Shown piece by piece: positions 7,468-16,533 of a stretch of 32,751 nucleotides of DNA. Source of the stretch: Burkholderiaceae bacterium (GTDB taxonomy: Bacteria > Pseudomonadota > Gammaproteobacteria > Burkholderiales > Burkholderiaceae_C); the NCBI GenBank assembly GCA_019234815.1, contig JAFALA010000038.1, forward strand, positions 1-32,751, given 5' to 3'. The position numbers and the translations under genes are program-made. The notes under the pieces are model-generated. The model did not search any database and was not told where the DNA came from. It saw only the letters and a list, made by a program, of their open reading frames with translations. Position 1 is the first letter of the stretch. Each line of letters begins with the position of its first letter.

Positions 7468-7839
7468 ATGGCAACTGCGAAGAAGGCCGCCCCGGCTACC
7501 AAGGCGGCTCCGGCCAAGACTGCGGCAAAAAAGGCTGCACCGGCCAAAAAGGCCGCTCCTGCAACCAAGGCCGCGGCGCCCGCCAAGAAGCGCACGCCCA
7601 ATGCAGCGTTCATGAAAGAGATGACCCCCAGCGCGGCCTTGGCCGCCATCGTGGGCGACAAGCCGCTGCCGCGCACCGACGTGACCAAGAAGGTGTGGGA
7701 ATACATCAAGAAGCACAAGCTTCAAGATGAAGCCCAGAAGCGCATCATCGTGGCCGACGCCAAGCTCAAGGAGATTTTTGGCAAGGCCAAGGCTGATATG
7801 TTCGAAATGACCAAGCTGATCAACAGCCACCTGAAGTGA
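7468..7839 (+). CDS. SWIB/MDM2 domain protein with histone-H1-like tail
   Basis: A 123-residue basic protein. Residues 1-43 are a low-complexity Ala/Lys/Pro tail of repeated KKAAPA-type units, like the tails of bacterial histone-H1-like proteins. Residues 45-123 form a SWIB domain (AFMKEMTPSAALAAIVG, then PLPRTDVTKKVWEYIKKHKLQ, ending KLKEIFGKAKADMFEMTKLI). SWIB is best known from eukaryotic chromatin remodelling subunits and is also found in chlamydiae and some betaproteobacteria. The tail suggests a DNA- or RNA-associated, nucleoid-like role, but the bacterial function is not established. ATG 7468 has GGAGAG 9 bases upstream, so the open frame before it is not coding. A strong terminator follows at 7893. 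Confidence 0.94.
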   Translation: MATAKKAAPATKAAPAKTAAKKAAPAKKAAPATKAAAPAKKRTPNAAFMKEMTPSAALAAIVGDKPLPRTDVTKKVWEYIKKHKLQDEAQKRIIVADAKLKEIFGKAKADMFEMTKLINSHLK

Positions 7840-7892
7840 CAGTTTCTCGCGAAGGGCGAAATCTCTTTGCGTGAAATTGATGCATATCAACG

Positions 7893-7915
7893 AGCCCGGC
7901 GTGTCCGGGCTTTTT
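7893..7915 (+). terminator. Rho-independent terminator after the SWIB gene
   Basis: AGCCCGG (7893-7899), loop CGTGT, CCGGGCT (7905-7911), then a T-run TTTTTG. It lies 54 bases after the SWIB stop codon, a classic intrinsic terminator. Confidence 0.9.
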
Positions 7916-7920
7916 GTATA

Positions 7921-8158
7921 TTGCGCAATTCGCACAATTCATTCACCTGCGGAAAGGTGCCCAAACCGTGAAATAGCGGCATTCCGCGGACCTGCATCTG
8001 AGGGGGAGGGACTTATAAGAATGCTTGCCCTTCCTTACACTTGCAGCCATATCGGCAGAACCAATGGCGCAGTACTGAAATGCTTGCCAAGCAGGTTTGC
8101 CGGCGCAGATTTTCAAATGCAAATGCGGGGGAGTCTGCGGTGAAATTGGGAAATCAAA
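7921..8158 (+). other. Intergenic leader of the PEP-CTERM gene
   Basis: Together with the terminator this is part of a 319-base gap with no convincing gene. It is more AT-rich than its surroundings and contains two ATGCTTGCC-like words (near 8020 and 8080). I looked for a sigma-54 (-24/-12) promoter, because PEP-CTERM genes are often under such control, and found no site with correct spacing. An in-frame TGA lies just upstream of the chosen start of the next gene. Confidence 0.3.
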
Positions 8159-8875
8159 ATGGCTCTGATTGCGACGATTGCGCTGGCGGCATCCACCGCC
8201 ACTTATCCGCACTGTTCCTGGGATCGACCCGGCTTGAACCCCTTCATGGGGGATGTGGTCGCGGCCGTCGATCGTTATCCGGATATTCCTGCAGAAGAGC
8301 GCGCCAAATTGAAGGCCCGCATGGCGCAGCGTCAATACGATGAAATTGTCACCATCACGCGCGACAGCATCACGGGGCGCAGCACCTATTCGCCGGATAT
8401 CCGCGACATGCATTTTGGCTCGGGCAGCGTTTGCAAGACGGTGAGCCGCGAAAAATGGAAACCCAATCAGGAAGAGCGCGGCCTGGTGTATTGCGAGGGG
8501 AATCAGTGCATCATCGTGCCCACTGTGTGCCGCAATGTCAGCCGCATCACGCGGGTGGGCCGGCCGGTGGCCGCCATGCCTGCCACGGCGCCCACACTGG
8601 CTTCCGCCGAGCACCAGATCGACGAGGGCCCCTTGGCGTTCGACCCGCCGGCCGCAGGTGCGCCGGCGGCGACCACGTCCCCAGACCGAAGCACTTTGGC
8701 GCCATCGACGAATGCGCCGCCTACTTTCAACAACCCCGGGCCCTCGTTCACGCCGAATTTGCCGAACACGCCTGTATTGCCTCAGGGGGTGCCGCCTGCC
8801 GTTCCTGAGCCCTCGACCGGGCTCATGATGCTGGCGGGCGTGGGCTTGTTTGCGGGCTTGGCGCGTCGCCGCTGA
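8159..8875 (+). CDS. PEP-CTERM sorted protein with MHFG motif
   Basis: A 238-residue exported protein with a C-terminal PEP-CTERM signal: VPEPSTG, a hydrophobic segment LMMLAGVGLFAGLA and the terminal RRR, about residues 214-238. Such tails are recognised by exosortase for envelope or extracellular-matrix sorting. The N-terminus has a short hydrophobic stretch (ALIATIALAASTA). The middle holds DIRDMHFGSGSVCKTVSREKW and a second Cys pair (YCEGNQCIIVPTVCRN), which I recall as typical of an MHFG group of PEP-CTERM proteins in Comamonadaceae. The segment 150-210 is a Pro/Ala/Thr-rich linker. No exosortase gene is in the window, so the sorting machinery must be elsewhere. The start is constrained by an in-frame TGA 18 bases upstream. 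Confidence 0.88.
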   Translation: MALIATIALAASTATYPHCSWDRPGLNPFMGDVVAAVDRYPDIPAEERAKLKARMAQRQYDEIVTITRDSITGRSTYSPDIRDMHFGSGSVCKTVSREKWKPNQEERGLVYCEGNQCIIVPTVCRNVSRITRVGRPVAAMPATAPTLASAEHQIDEGPLAFDPPAAGAPAATTSPDRSTLAPSTNAPPTFNNPGPSFTPNLPNTPVLPQGVPPAVPEPSTGLMMLAGVGLFAGLARRR

Positions 8876-8899
8876 TAGATGTCAGCCGCCGGGGCCGTT

Positions 8900-11863
8900 T
8901 CAGGCCCGGGCCAACAAAGGTTTCAGATAGCGGCCCGTGTGGCTTTGCGGATGCTCGGCCAGTTGCTCGGGCGTGCCTGCCATCATCAGCTGGCCGCCGC
9001 CTGAGCCGCCCTCGGGGCCCATGTCGATCAGCCAGTCGGCGGTCTTGATCACGTCGAGGTTGTGTTCGATCACGACAATCGTGTTGCCCGCGTCGCGCAG
9101 CTGGTGCAGCACGCGCATCAGCAAGGCAATGTCGGCGAAATGCAGGCCCGTGGTGGGTTCGTCGAGGATGTAGAGGGTGCGGCCGGTGTCGCGTTTGGAC
9201 AGTTCCAGCGCGAGCTTGACGCGTTGCGCCTCGCCACCCGAGAGCGTCGTGGCGCTTTGTCCGAGCTTGACGTAGCCCAGGCCCACGTCGAGCAGGGTCT
9301 GCAGCTTGCGCGCAATCGAGGGCACGGCGCTGAAGAACTCGTGGGCGTCTTCGATCGTCAGGTCCAGCACCTGGGTGATGTTCTTGCCCTTGTAGAGCAC
9401 CTCCAGGGTTTCGCGGTTGTAGCGCTTGCCGTGGCAGACATCGCAGGGCACGTAGACGTCGGGCAGGAAATGCATTTCCACCTTTAGCACGCCGTCGCCC
9501 TGGCAGGCCTCGCAGCGGCCGCCGGCCACGTTGAAGGAGAAGCGGCCCGGCCCATAGCCACGCTCGCGCGCCGTGGGCATCTCGGCGAACAGCTCGCGAA
9601 TCGGCGTGAACATGCCGGTGTAGGTGGCCGGATTGGAGCGCGGCGTGCGGCCTATGGGCGACTGGTCGACATTGATGACCTTGTCGAACGCGTCCAGGCC
9701 TTCGATCTCGTCGTGCGGAGCCGGGTCTTGATGGCTTTGGTAGAGCTTCTTGGCCACGGCCGCGTACAGCGTGTCATTCACCAAGGTGCTTTTGCCTGAG
9801 CCCGATACGCCGGTCACGCAGGTGAACAGGCCCACCGGCACATCGACGGTCACGCCCTTGAGGTTGTTGCCCCGGGCGTTGTGAATGCGCAGGCTGGGGA
9901 CCTGGCCATTCTGCGCCGTGACGCTGTGGCGCTGGCGCGGCACCTCGATGCGCAGCGCCCCGCTCAGATAGCGGCCGGTCAGCGAGTCGGGATTGCCCGC
10001 GACCTCGTCCGGCGTACCCTGGGCCATGATGCGGCCGCCATGCACACCGGCGCCAGGGCCGAGATCGAGCACATGGTCGGCGGCGCGGATGGCGTCTTCG
10101 TCGTGCTCGACCACAAGCACCGAATTGCCCAGGTCGCGCAGGCGGCGCAGCGTGGCGATCAGCCGGTCGTTGTCGCGCTGATGCAGGCCGATGCTGGGCT
10201 CGTCCAGCACGTACATCACGCCGGTGAGTCCCGATCCGATCTGCGAGGCCAGGCGTATGCGCTGCGCTTCGCCGCCGGACAGCGTGTCGGCGCTGCGATC
10301 CAGGCTCAGGTAGCTCAGGCCCACGTCGTTGAGAAAGCGCAGGCGCGAAGCGATCTCGCGCACCACCTTGTCGCCGATCTCGGCCTTGGCGCCCTTGAGC
10401 TTGAGGCTTTCGAAATAGTCGAGGCAGTCGCGCAGCGTCGCGTGCTCGACTTCGTAAATCGGTCGGCCCTTGATGCCGGGCACAGCGTCGGCTGGCTGCA
10501 GCACCACGTGGCGGGCCTCGCGGCGCAGGCGCGTGCCTTCGCAGGCCGGGCAGGGCTTGGCCGCCATGTAGCGGGCCAGGTCTTCGCGCACGGCGGCCGA
10601 GTCGGTTTCCTTGTAGCGGCGCTCCAGGCTGGCCAGCACGCCTTCGAACGGATGCGAGCGTTTCACGCTGCGCTTGCGGCCATTGCTGGCTTCGGCCTGG
10701 TAGTTGAAGCTGATTTCTTCTTCACCGGAACCGTGCAGCAGGACCTGCTGGGCGGCGGCCGGCAAGTCTTCGAACGGCATTTCGACGTCGAAGCCGTAGT
10801 GCTTGGCAAGCGCTTCCAGCACCGGGAAGGTGTAGGTGTTGCGCCGGTCCCAGCCCTTGATGGCGCCGCTGGCCAGGCTCAGCGACGGAAACGCCACCAC
10901 GCGCTCGGGATCGAAGGCGGTGACCTGGCCCAGGCCTTCGCAGCTGGGGCAGGCGCCCACCGGTGAGTTGAACGAGAACAGTCGCGGCTCCAGTTCGGGC
11001 AACGAATAGCTGCAGACCGGGCAGGCAAACTTGCTGGAAAAGATCTGCTCCTCGCCGCTGTCCATGTGCAGCACCAGGGCACGGCCTTCGGCCAGGCGCA
11101 GCGCGGCTTCGAAGCTCTCGGCCAGCCGCTGCCGCAGGGCATCGGCATTGTCGGCACGCAGGCGGATGCGGTCGACCACCACGTCGATGTCGTGCTTCTC
11201 GACCTTCTTGAGTGCGGGGATGTCGGGCGCTTCCACGGTCTGCCCGTCGACGCGAAAGCGCACGTAGCCCTGCGCCTGCAAATCCTGGAACAGCTCGCTG
11301 AACTCGCCCTTGCGGTCGCGCACCACCGGGGCCAGCAGCATCAGCTTGCTGTCTTTGGGCATGGAGAGCACGGCGTCCACCATCTGGCTGATGCTTTGCG
11401 CGTCCAGCGGCAGGTGGTGGTCCGGGCAAAAGGGCGTGCCGGCGCGGGCGTAGAGCAGGCGCAAGTAGTCGTGGATCTCGGTGACCGTGCCGACCGTCGA
11501 GCGGGGGTTGTGGCTGGTGGCCTTCTGCTCGATGGAGATCGCCGGCGACAGGCCCTCGATCACGTCGACATCGGGTTTGTCCATCAGTTGCAGGAACTGG
11601 CGCGCGTAGGCCGACAGGCTTTCCACATAGCGCCGCTGGCCTTCCGCGTACAAGGTATCGAACGCGAGGCTGGACTTGCCCGAACCCGACAGGCCGGTGA
11701 TCACCACCAACTGGTTGCGCGGCAGATCCACATCGATGTTTTTCAGATTGTGGGTGCGCGCGCCGCGGACGCGGATCATGGGTGCGTCCGTGTCGCAGGT
11801 CGTCTGGCGGTGCATAGCGTTGGAGTCTGCGTCAGGCATCTGCGTTTGATCTGCGTCTGGCAT
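8900..11863 (-). CDS. uvrA: Excinuclease ABC subunit A
   Basis: The DNA-damage recognition ATPase of nucleotide excision repair, which loads UvrB at lesions. It has two ABC ATPase modules. The first has Walker [13 protein letters not shown], a zinc module [13 protein letters not shown] and signature [12 protein letters not shown]. The second has Walker [13 protein letters not shown], a zinc finger [21 protein letters not shown] with [10 protein letters not shown], and signature [12 protein letters not shown] followed by [12 protein letters not shown]. With ATG 11863 it is 987 residues. The frame is open to 11920, and starts at 11815 or 11779 (before [14 protein letters not shown]) are also possible, since none has a good ribosome site. 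The N-terminus contains a 24-base tandem duplication (MPDADQTQ / MPDADSNA). It is divergent from the gene at 12104. No LexA-type CTGT-N8-ACAG box was seen upstream. Confidence 0.97.
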   Translation of the reverse strand: MPDADQTQMPDADSNAMHRQTTCDTDAPMIRVRGARTHNLKNIDVDLPRNQLVVITGLSGSGKSSLAFDTLYAEGQRRYVESLSAYARQFLQLMDKPDVDVIEGLSPAISIEQKATSHNPRSTVGTVTEIHDYLRLLYARAGTPFCPDHHLPLDAQSISQMVDAVLSMPKDSKLMLLAPVVRDRKGEFSELFQDLQAQGYVRFRVDGQTVEAPDIPALKKVEKHDIDVVVDRIRLRADNADALRQRLAESFEAALRLAEGRALVLHMDSGEEQIFSSKFACPVCSYSLPELEPRLFSFNSPVGACPSCEGLGQVTAFDPERVVAFPSLSLASGAIKGWDRRNTYTFPVLEALAKHYGFDVEMPFEDLPAAAQQVLLHGSGEEEISFNYQAEASNGRKRSVKRSHPFEGVLASLERRYKETDSAAVREDLARYMAAKPCPACEGTRLRREARHVVLQPADAVPGIKGRPIYEVEHATLRDCLDYFESLKLKGAKAEIGDKVVREIASRLRFLNDVGLSYLSLDRSADTLSGGEAQRIRLASQIGSGLTGVMYVLDEPSIGLHQRDNDRLIATLRRLRDLGNSVLVVEHDEDAIRAADHVLDLGPGAGVHGGRIMAQGTPDEVAGNPDSLTGRYLSGALRIEVPRQRHSVTAQNGQVPSLRIHNARGNNLKGVTVDVPVGLFTCVTGVSGSGKSTLVNDTLYAAVAKKLYQSHQDPAPHDEIEGLDAFDKVINVDQSPIGRTPRSNPATYTGMFTPIRELFAEMPTARERGYGPGRFSFNVAGGRCEACQGDGVLKVEMHFLPDVYVPCDVCHGKRYNRETLEVLYKGKNITQVLDLTIEDAHEFFSAVPSIARKLQTLLDVGLGYVKLGQSATTLSGGEAQRVKLALELSKRDTGRTLYILDEPTTGLHFADIALLMRVLHQLRDAGNTIVVIEHNLDVIKTADWLIDMGPEGGSGGGQLMMAGTPEQLAEHPQSHTGRYLKPLLARA

Positions 11864-12103
11864 GTGAGGGAGAGCTGGGTGTGACCATGCTGCCGGCCCA
11901 TTGCGGCAACCCGCCATCATAGGCGCAGCGGACGGTTAATGCAGGCGCGGGAGGCCGCCGCAGCCTGTCACGGGATTGTGGATTTCACGCTATATCATTC
12001 AAACTTGCATCGTGGAGGCCGATAAGTACGGAGACTTGGCTCCCATCGATACCGTCCTGAGTGGAAGCGGATACGGATACGGACCGCCAACGGAGAACAT
12101 TGC

Positions 12104-13342
12104 GTGAACGAAGAACTCCGCCAACGGAAATCATGGCTTGACGGCTTCATGGCCTATGCGCTGCCCGAAGGCGTGAGTGAAGGCGAGGTCAGGCAGAACA
12201 TTGGCATACTCGACCAGCGCCTGTATGCGCTGTGGCGCCTGGGTGAAAACCTCATCTACGCCTGGACTCCCACGCAGCACGGCCTGTCCATCCTGTTGGC
12301 GCCGCATCCCCTGCTGATCGAATTCGTCCGCAGCGCACCGACTGAAGTGGAGTCCACGCGGCGCGCCGATTTTCTCTCGAAGCTGCTGGCACGGCAGGAG
12401 CATCTGTCGGCCGAGGAGTTCGACCGGGTCTCGGCCGAACTGCAGTTGGCGCCGCTGCATGTGGCCTTGCCCTATGCGCCTGGTGTGGGGCTGGGGCTGC
12501 CCCTGGTCGCCGCCATCGTTGAGCGCTATGGCATCCGGCTGGTGGACGACCGGGCCGTGATACTTCTCGATGCGGTCGGCTTTTCCCTGCTTACGCCGCT
12601 GGAGCAGGTGGTGCAGCTCAACAGCCTGTCGTGCTCGGTCAATGCGGCGTATGCGAAGCTGCTGGACCGGGAAATCAACATCAATTTCGCGCGCACCACC
12701 ACGGGCGACGGGTTTTATATCTGGAACCGCATGCGCGGCATGGCCGCCAACGTCGAGCTCTACCAGCTGATGCAGTTCATCCTGGCCGACAACGCGCTGG
12801 CGCGTGAACGGGCGGTGCGCAAATTGGCGGTGCCGCAGCTGCGCGCCTGCTTCCATGTCGGCTCGCACTATGAATTTCACCAGTCCGAGGGCTTGAACCC
12901 GACCTCGTTCAGCTATTTGGTCGGGCAGGTGACGATCGAGCTGGCGCGCATGATCGACCGCGCCCTGCCGGGCCAAATCCTCTTGGGCAAGTTCAAGACG
13001 CAGATGCGCGACGGTGAAACCCAGGTCGAAGTCAACAGCCAGGACTTCGTCGAGCGGACCCGCGCACCCCTGCAAAAACTCAATGGGCTGGCGCTGGGGG
13101 GCTCCGAGATCGACGAAATCGCCTGCTACCTGACCGGGCGGCGCGACGAAGACGGCGAATTCGGCATCAACGAGTACGAGATCCACGACAAGCACGGGCG
13201 CCCTTACCGGGTCTACAACGCCAAGATCAATATCCACCGGCGCGATGGCGAACCGATCTACCTGGGCCTGCGCGAAGACGACCTGGGCGCTTTCAAGGCC
13301 AGCACCGTGTCGGGCCCTGGCATGTCGGCGCTGCCGCTCTGA
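12104..13342 (+). CDS. Class III nucleotidyl cyclase-like protein
   Basis: A 412-residue cytoplasmic protein with GTG start, GGAG 9 bases upstream. Residues 1-130 form an unrecognised helical N-terminal region. About residues 148-215 resemble the class III adenylate/guanylate cyclase core: RAVILLDAVGFSLLTPLEQ supplies the first metal Asp (D156) and TTTGDGFYIWNRM supplies the second (D202). In canonical enzymes the segment before GD carries a Lys that reads adenine; here it is ARTTT, so substrate choice or activity may differ. The C-terminal 140 residues (ERTRAPLQKLNGLALGG; EYEIHDKHGRPYRVYNAKINI) are unrecognised. Cyclase homology is inferred from motif pattern, not from search. It could be an active cyclase, a cyclase with other specificity, or a pseudo-enzyme sensor. 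Confidence 0.7.
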   Translation: MNEELRQRKSWLDGFMAYALPEGVSEGEVRQNIGILDQRLYALWRLGENLIYAWTPTQHGLSILLAPHPLLIEFVRSAPTEVESTRRADFLSKLLARQEHLSAEEFDRVSAELQLAPLHVALPYAPGVGLGLPLVAAIVERYGIRLVDDRAVILLDAVGFSLLTPLEQVVQLNSLSCSVNAAYAKLLDREININFARTTTGDGFYIWNRMRGMAANVELYQLMQFILADNALARERAVRKLAVPQLRACFHVGSHYEFHQSEGLNPTSFSYLVGQVTIELARMIDRALPGQILLGKFKTQMRDGETQVEVNSQDFVERTRAPLQKLNGLALGGSEIDEIACYLTGRRDEDGEFGINEYEIHDKHGRPYRVYNAKINIHRRDGEPIYLGLREDDLGAFKASTVSGPGMSALPL

Positions 13343-13525
13343 GCTGAGGGGGCATTGAAGGAGCGACCGCGTTCGTTTTCCGCACCGGTCTGTCGCCGCT
13401 TTCTGCATTTCATCCGAAGGACTGGGCGCTTCATCGAATGACGCTGGAGCTAGGGGCCTGTGAGCACGAAACTGCTCTCACGGACCCCAAATCTTCACCC
13501 GGCTTCAGCCTTCAAGGAGTGCATC

Positions 13526-13810
13526 ATGAGCGTCAATACTTCAGCCACCAGCGGCCTCAGCTATCGTGCTTTCGCCTTCGGCATCGCGGCCGCCGCCGCC
13601 CTGGTCTTCGGCCTGCAACAGCCCGCAGGCGCGCCGCTGCAGGTGCATCAGGCGACGCCCGCCGAGCCCATCATCAAGCTTGAAACGGTGGTCGTGACCG
13701 GCAAGCGGCACGCCTCGCCGATGGTGGCGGCGCACACCTCCGAGCAGACCCTGGAGCAGTTGCCCACCGTGGTCGTGGTCGGACATCGCAGCGCCTTTGC
13801 CCTGTCCTGA
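13526..13810 (+). CDS. Small membrane-anchored or exported protein with two VVVxG motifs
   Basis: A 94-residue protein I cannot name. An AAGGAG box lies 8 bases before ATG 13526. Residues 14-30 (AFAFGIAAAAALVFGL) form a hydrophobic N-terminal segment that could be an anchor or uncleaved signal. The remaining 60 residues are short and polar with two similar motifs: KLETVVVTGKR near residue 52 and QLPTVVVVGHRS near residue 80. The first looks like the ETVVVTA-type TonB box of outer-membrane receptors, but there is no receptor barrel. No partner gene is adjacent; it is convergent with recQ. The ribosome site and N-terminal segment make it likely real. Confidence 0.7.
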   Translation: MSVNTSATSGLSYRAFAFGIAAAAALVFGLQQPAGAPLQVHQATPAEPIIKLETVVVTGKRHASPMVAAHTSEQTLEQLPTVVVVGHRSAFALS

Positions 13811-13827
13811 CGGATTCGCGCCCGCGC

Positions 13828-15987
13828 TTACCCGGCCAGTACGCGCAGCAATTCCGTGCCGTAGGCCTCGAGTTTCTTGGCGCCCACGCCGCTGATCAGA
13901 CTCAGGGCGTCCAGCGTTTGAGGATGCTGACGCGCCATCTCCGCCAGCGTCACATTTTGAAAGATCACATAGGCGGGCAGACTGTGTTCCCGCGCGATTT
14001 CGGCACGCCAGGCCTTGAGCGCATCCAGGCGCGCCTGAGCGGCATCATCCAGATCCAGCATGTCGACGCGCTTGCGGCTGCCGGATCTGGCGGATGGATC
14101 TGAACGGCGCTTGACCGGTTCTGCCGAGGTGCGCAGACGCATCTCGACCTCTCCCCGCAACACCGCGCGGGCCGATTCGGTCAGCACCAGGGTGTTGTAC
14201 TCGCCCTCTGCCATCACGTGGCCCTGCGCAATCAGCTGGCGCAGCACGGCGCGCCATTGCTGCTCGCTCAAGTCGGCGCCTATGGCCCAGGTGGACAGAT
14301 GCTGGTGGCCGTATTGCTGCACCTTGTCGGTGGTTTTGCCGCGCAGCACATCGATCAGGTGCCCGGCGCCGAAGCGTTGGCCGCCATTCTGCTGAAAGCG
14401 GTAGATGCATGACAAGGCCTTGCGCGCCGCTTGCGTCGCGTCCCAGGTGGCGGGCGGAAACAGGCAGTTGTCGCAATTGCCACATTGAGCCCCCACGCTC
14501 TGCGCTTCGCGCTCCCGCTGCCCCCCGAGGGGGCGCAGCCCGCCTTGGGGCGGCCCGGCGGCGGGCTGGTATTGGGCCCCCACGCTCGACGCATCGCGTT
14601 CCTGCTGCCCGTCATCCGCGGGCTGAGCTTGGCGGTATGTCTCGCCGAAATAGCCGAGCAGCCGCGCGCGCCGGCAGTCGGTGGCTTCGGCGAGCGCCAG
14701 CAGGGCGTCGAGCTTGCCGCGCTGGATCTGCTTGAAATCGTCCTGCGCCGGGCTCTCGTCGATCATGCGGCGCTGGTTGACCACGTCGGCGAGGCCGTAG
14801 GCCATCCAGGCATCGGCGCTCTCGCCGTCGCGCCCGGCGCGGCCGGTCTCCTGGTAATAGCTTTCGATGTTCTTGGGCAAGTCCAGGTGAGCGACGAAGC
14901 GCACGTCGGGCTTGTCGATGCCCATGCCAAAGGCAATGGTGGCCACCATCACGATGCCGTCCTCACGCAGGAAGCGGTCCTGGTGGCGCTGGCGCATGCT
15001 CGCATCCAGCCCGGCGTGGTAGGGCAGCGCGCGCAGTCCTTCGGATTCCAGCCAGGCGGCGGTTTCCTCGACCTTCTTGCGGCTCTGGCAATACACGACC
15101 CCCGCTTCGTCTTCGTGCTCGTCGCGCAGGAAGCGCAGCAGCTGTTGGCGCGGATTGTTCTTTTCGACGATGGTGTAGCGGATGTTGGGCCGGTCGAAGG
15201 ACGAGATGTAGATCTGCGCGTCTTCCAGATGCAGCCGATGGACGATGTCGGCACGGGTGTGCTCGTCGGCGGTGGCCGTGAGCGCAATGCGCGGCACGTC
15301 TGGGAAGCGCTCGTGCAACTGGCTCAGGCTCAGGTATTCGGCGCGGAAGTCGTGGCCCCACTGGCTGACGCAGTGCGCCTCGTCGATGGCAAACAGGCTC
15401 AGCAGGCCGCGCTCGTGCAGGGAGCTCAGCTGGGCCAGGAAGCGCGGGGTGGTGATGCGTTCCGGCGCGGCGTACAGCAGGGTCAGGCGTCCGCTCATCA
15501 GCTCGCGCTCGACATGCTGCGCCTCCTCGTTGCTGAGCGTGGAGTTCAGGAAGGCCGCGTGCACGCCAGCCTCCTCCAGCGCGCCGACCTGGTCGTGCAT
15601 CAGCGCGATCAGGGGGCTGACGACGATGGCCACGCCCAGGCCCTGGCGATGCCTCGCGATGGCGGGGATTTGGTAGCACAGGCTTTTGCCGCCGCCCGTG
15701 GGCATCAGCACCAGCGCGTCGCCGCCCTGGCTCAGGCGCTGGACGATGGCTTGCTGCGCGCCGCGGAATTGGCTGTAGCCGAACACTTCCTGCAGGATGG
15801 CCAGGAGCGGGGATTCGTCGGCGGGAAGCGGGTCAGGGCGTGGGATCGAGGCGGGCACAGGCGCGGGCGGAACAGGAGGCAGGCCCGCATCGTACCTGTT
15901 CAGGCGCCGCGGCAGCGTGGCGGCCAGGCTGGCGCTGACAAAAACCCTGAAGGCAGGGCTTTTTCCGCTATTGCGCGGCGAGCGCAA
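13828..15987 (-). CDS. recQ: ATP-dependent DNA helicase RecQ
   Basis: A 3'-5' superfamily 2 helicase used in recombination and stalled-fork repair. In order: Walker [14 protein letters not shown], the DEAH box [17 protein letters not shown], motif [14 protein letters not shown], a RecQ zinc module (first Cys in [13 protein letters not shown], the others in CGNCDNC), a winged helix and a C-terminal HRDC domain ([23 protein letters not shown] ... [12 protein letters not shown]). The zinc module is interrupted between GYFGE and CGNC by an insert of about 50 residues encoded by a hairpin repeat (14489-14610). The open frame begins at TTG 15987 with an extra Pro/Ala-rich N-terminus of about 55 residues; GTG 15858 would give a more usual length. 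Neither has a clear ribosome site. Confidence 0.95.
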   Translation of the reverse strand: MRSPRNSGKSPAFRVFVSASLAATLPRRLNRYDAGLPPVPPAPVPASIPRPDPLPADESPLLAILQEVFGYSQFRGAQQAIVQRLSQGGDALVLMPTGGGKSLCYQIPAIARHRQGLGVAIVVSPLIALMHDQVGALEEAGVHAAFLNSTLSNEEAQHVERELMSGRLTLLYAAPERITTPRFLAQLSSLHERGLLSLFAIDEAHCVSQWGHDFRAEYLSLSQLHERFPDVPRIALTATADEHTRADIVHRLHLEDAQIYISSFDRPNIRYTIVEKNNPRQQLLRFLRDEHEDEAGVVYCQSRKKVEETAAWLESEGLRALPYHAGLDASMRQRHQDRFLREDGIVMVATIAFGMGIDKPDVRFVAHLDLPKNIESYYQETGRAGRDGESADAWMAYGLADVVNQRRMIDESPAQDDFKQIQRGKLDALLALAEATDCRRARLLGYFGETYRQAQPADDGQQERDASSVGAQYQPAAGPPQGGLRPLGGQREREAQSVGAQCGNCDNCLFPPATWDATQAARKALSCIYRFQQNGGQRFGAGHLIDVLRGKTTDKVQQYGHQHLSTWAIGADLSEQQWRAVLRQLIAQGHVMAEGEYNTLVLTESARAVLRGEVEMRLRTSAEPVKRRSDPSARSGSRKRVDMLDLDDAAQARLDALKAWRAEIAREHSLPAYVIFQNVTLAEMARQHPQTLDALSLISGVGAKKLEAYGTELLRVLAG
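14489..14610. repeat. GC-rich hairpin repeat inserted in frame within recQ
   Basis: Two diverged direct copies of a 35-base unit starting GCCCCCACGCTC lie at 14489-14523 and 14576-14610. Between them are two hairpins: GCCCCC/GGGGGC around 14520-14534, and a longer one with arms CAGCCCGCC and GGCGGGCTG around 14536-14568. Sequences of this kind are, from memory, dispersed intergenic repeats in Comamonadaceae genomes. Here it is inside a gene and is read through without a stop, encoding [10 protein letters not shown] ... [10 protein letters not shown] directly before the zinc-binding CGNC. Confidence 0.75.
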
Positions 15988-16025
15988 GACTACGATCCGG
16001 CTTCCACGCGTCAGGAGAATCAGAC

Positions 16026-16514
16026 ATGGGTGAGAAGGCCGAAGTTCTGCGCAACAAGCTGATCCGCAACTTCAACGCAGTGCCGCTGGAGCACTTTGTG
16101 CGCGCCCCCTTGTACGACAGCATGATCGGCGGCGTGTCGACCGGCACGGTGGCGCGCAAGCTCGGCTGCGGCGTCGACACCGTGCCGCCCGGCAAGCAGA
16201 GCTGCCCCTATCACTTCCACCACACCCAGGAGGAGATGTTCATCATCCTGGAGGGGCAGGGCACCTTGCGCGTCGCCGACGAGCGGCTGGCGGTCAAGGC
16301 CGGCGACGTGATCTTCATCCCGTGCGGGCCGGACTATCCGCACCACCTGATCAACACCTCGCAGGCCGACCTGAAATACCTGTCCATCAGCACCCAGGAG
16401 CGGCCCGAGGTCTGCGAATACCCGGATTCGGGCAAGCTGGGCGTGTTTTCGCGCGGCCCCGCCTATGTGCAGAAGCTCGGCGCCTCGCTCGACTACTGGG
16501 ACGGCGAGGCGTGA
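16026..16514 (+). CDS. Cupin domain protein
   Basis: A 162-residue single-domain cupin. Motif 1 is visible as [21 protein letters not shown] (metal-binding His, His and Glu), and motif 2 as [18 protein letters not shown] with the last His, so the usual 3-His/1-Glu metal site is complete. The C-terminal part ([22 protein letters not shown]) matches a cupin_2 subgroup of unassigned function often described as a sugar- or metabolite-binding enzyme; substrate unknown. The ATG follows AGGAG (in TCAGGAGAATCAGAC) at normal spacing. It is divergent from recQ with only 38 bases between the longest frames, suggesting that recQ may start further downstream. Confidence 0.9.
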   Translation: MGEKAEVLRNKLIRNFNAVPLEHFVRAPLYDSMIGGVSTGTVARKLGCGVDTVPPGKQSCPYHFHHTQEEMFIILEGQGTLRVADERLAVKAGDVIFIPCGPDYPHHLINTSQADLKYLSISTQERPEVCEYPDSGKLGVFSRGPAYVQKLGASLDYWDGEA

Positions 16515-16533
16515 CGAGAGGTGGACTGAGGCC

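Noticed and set aside
8889-8911. GC-rich inverted repeat at the end of uvrA as a terminator
   Set aside because: It overlaps the uvrA stop region and no T-run follows in either direction.
9881-10966. 361-codon open frame antisense to uvrA
   Set aside because: It lies wholly within uvrA, has low-complexity Ala/Gln/Arg composition and no domain; a GC-codon shadow.
12131-13408. 425-codon frame antisense to the cyclase-like gene
   Set aside because: The plus-strand gene has a ribosome site and cyclase motifs; the antisense frame has neither.
14431-16062. 543-codon open frame antisense to recQ
   Set aside because: It is a mirror of the high-GC recQ gene. Its translation is Ala/Gly/Val/His-rich without any recognised motif, and it has no ribosome site.
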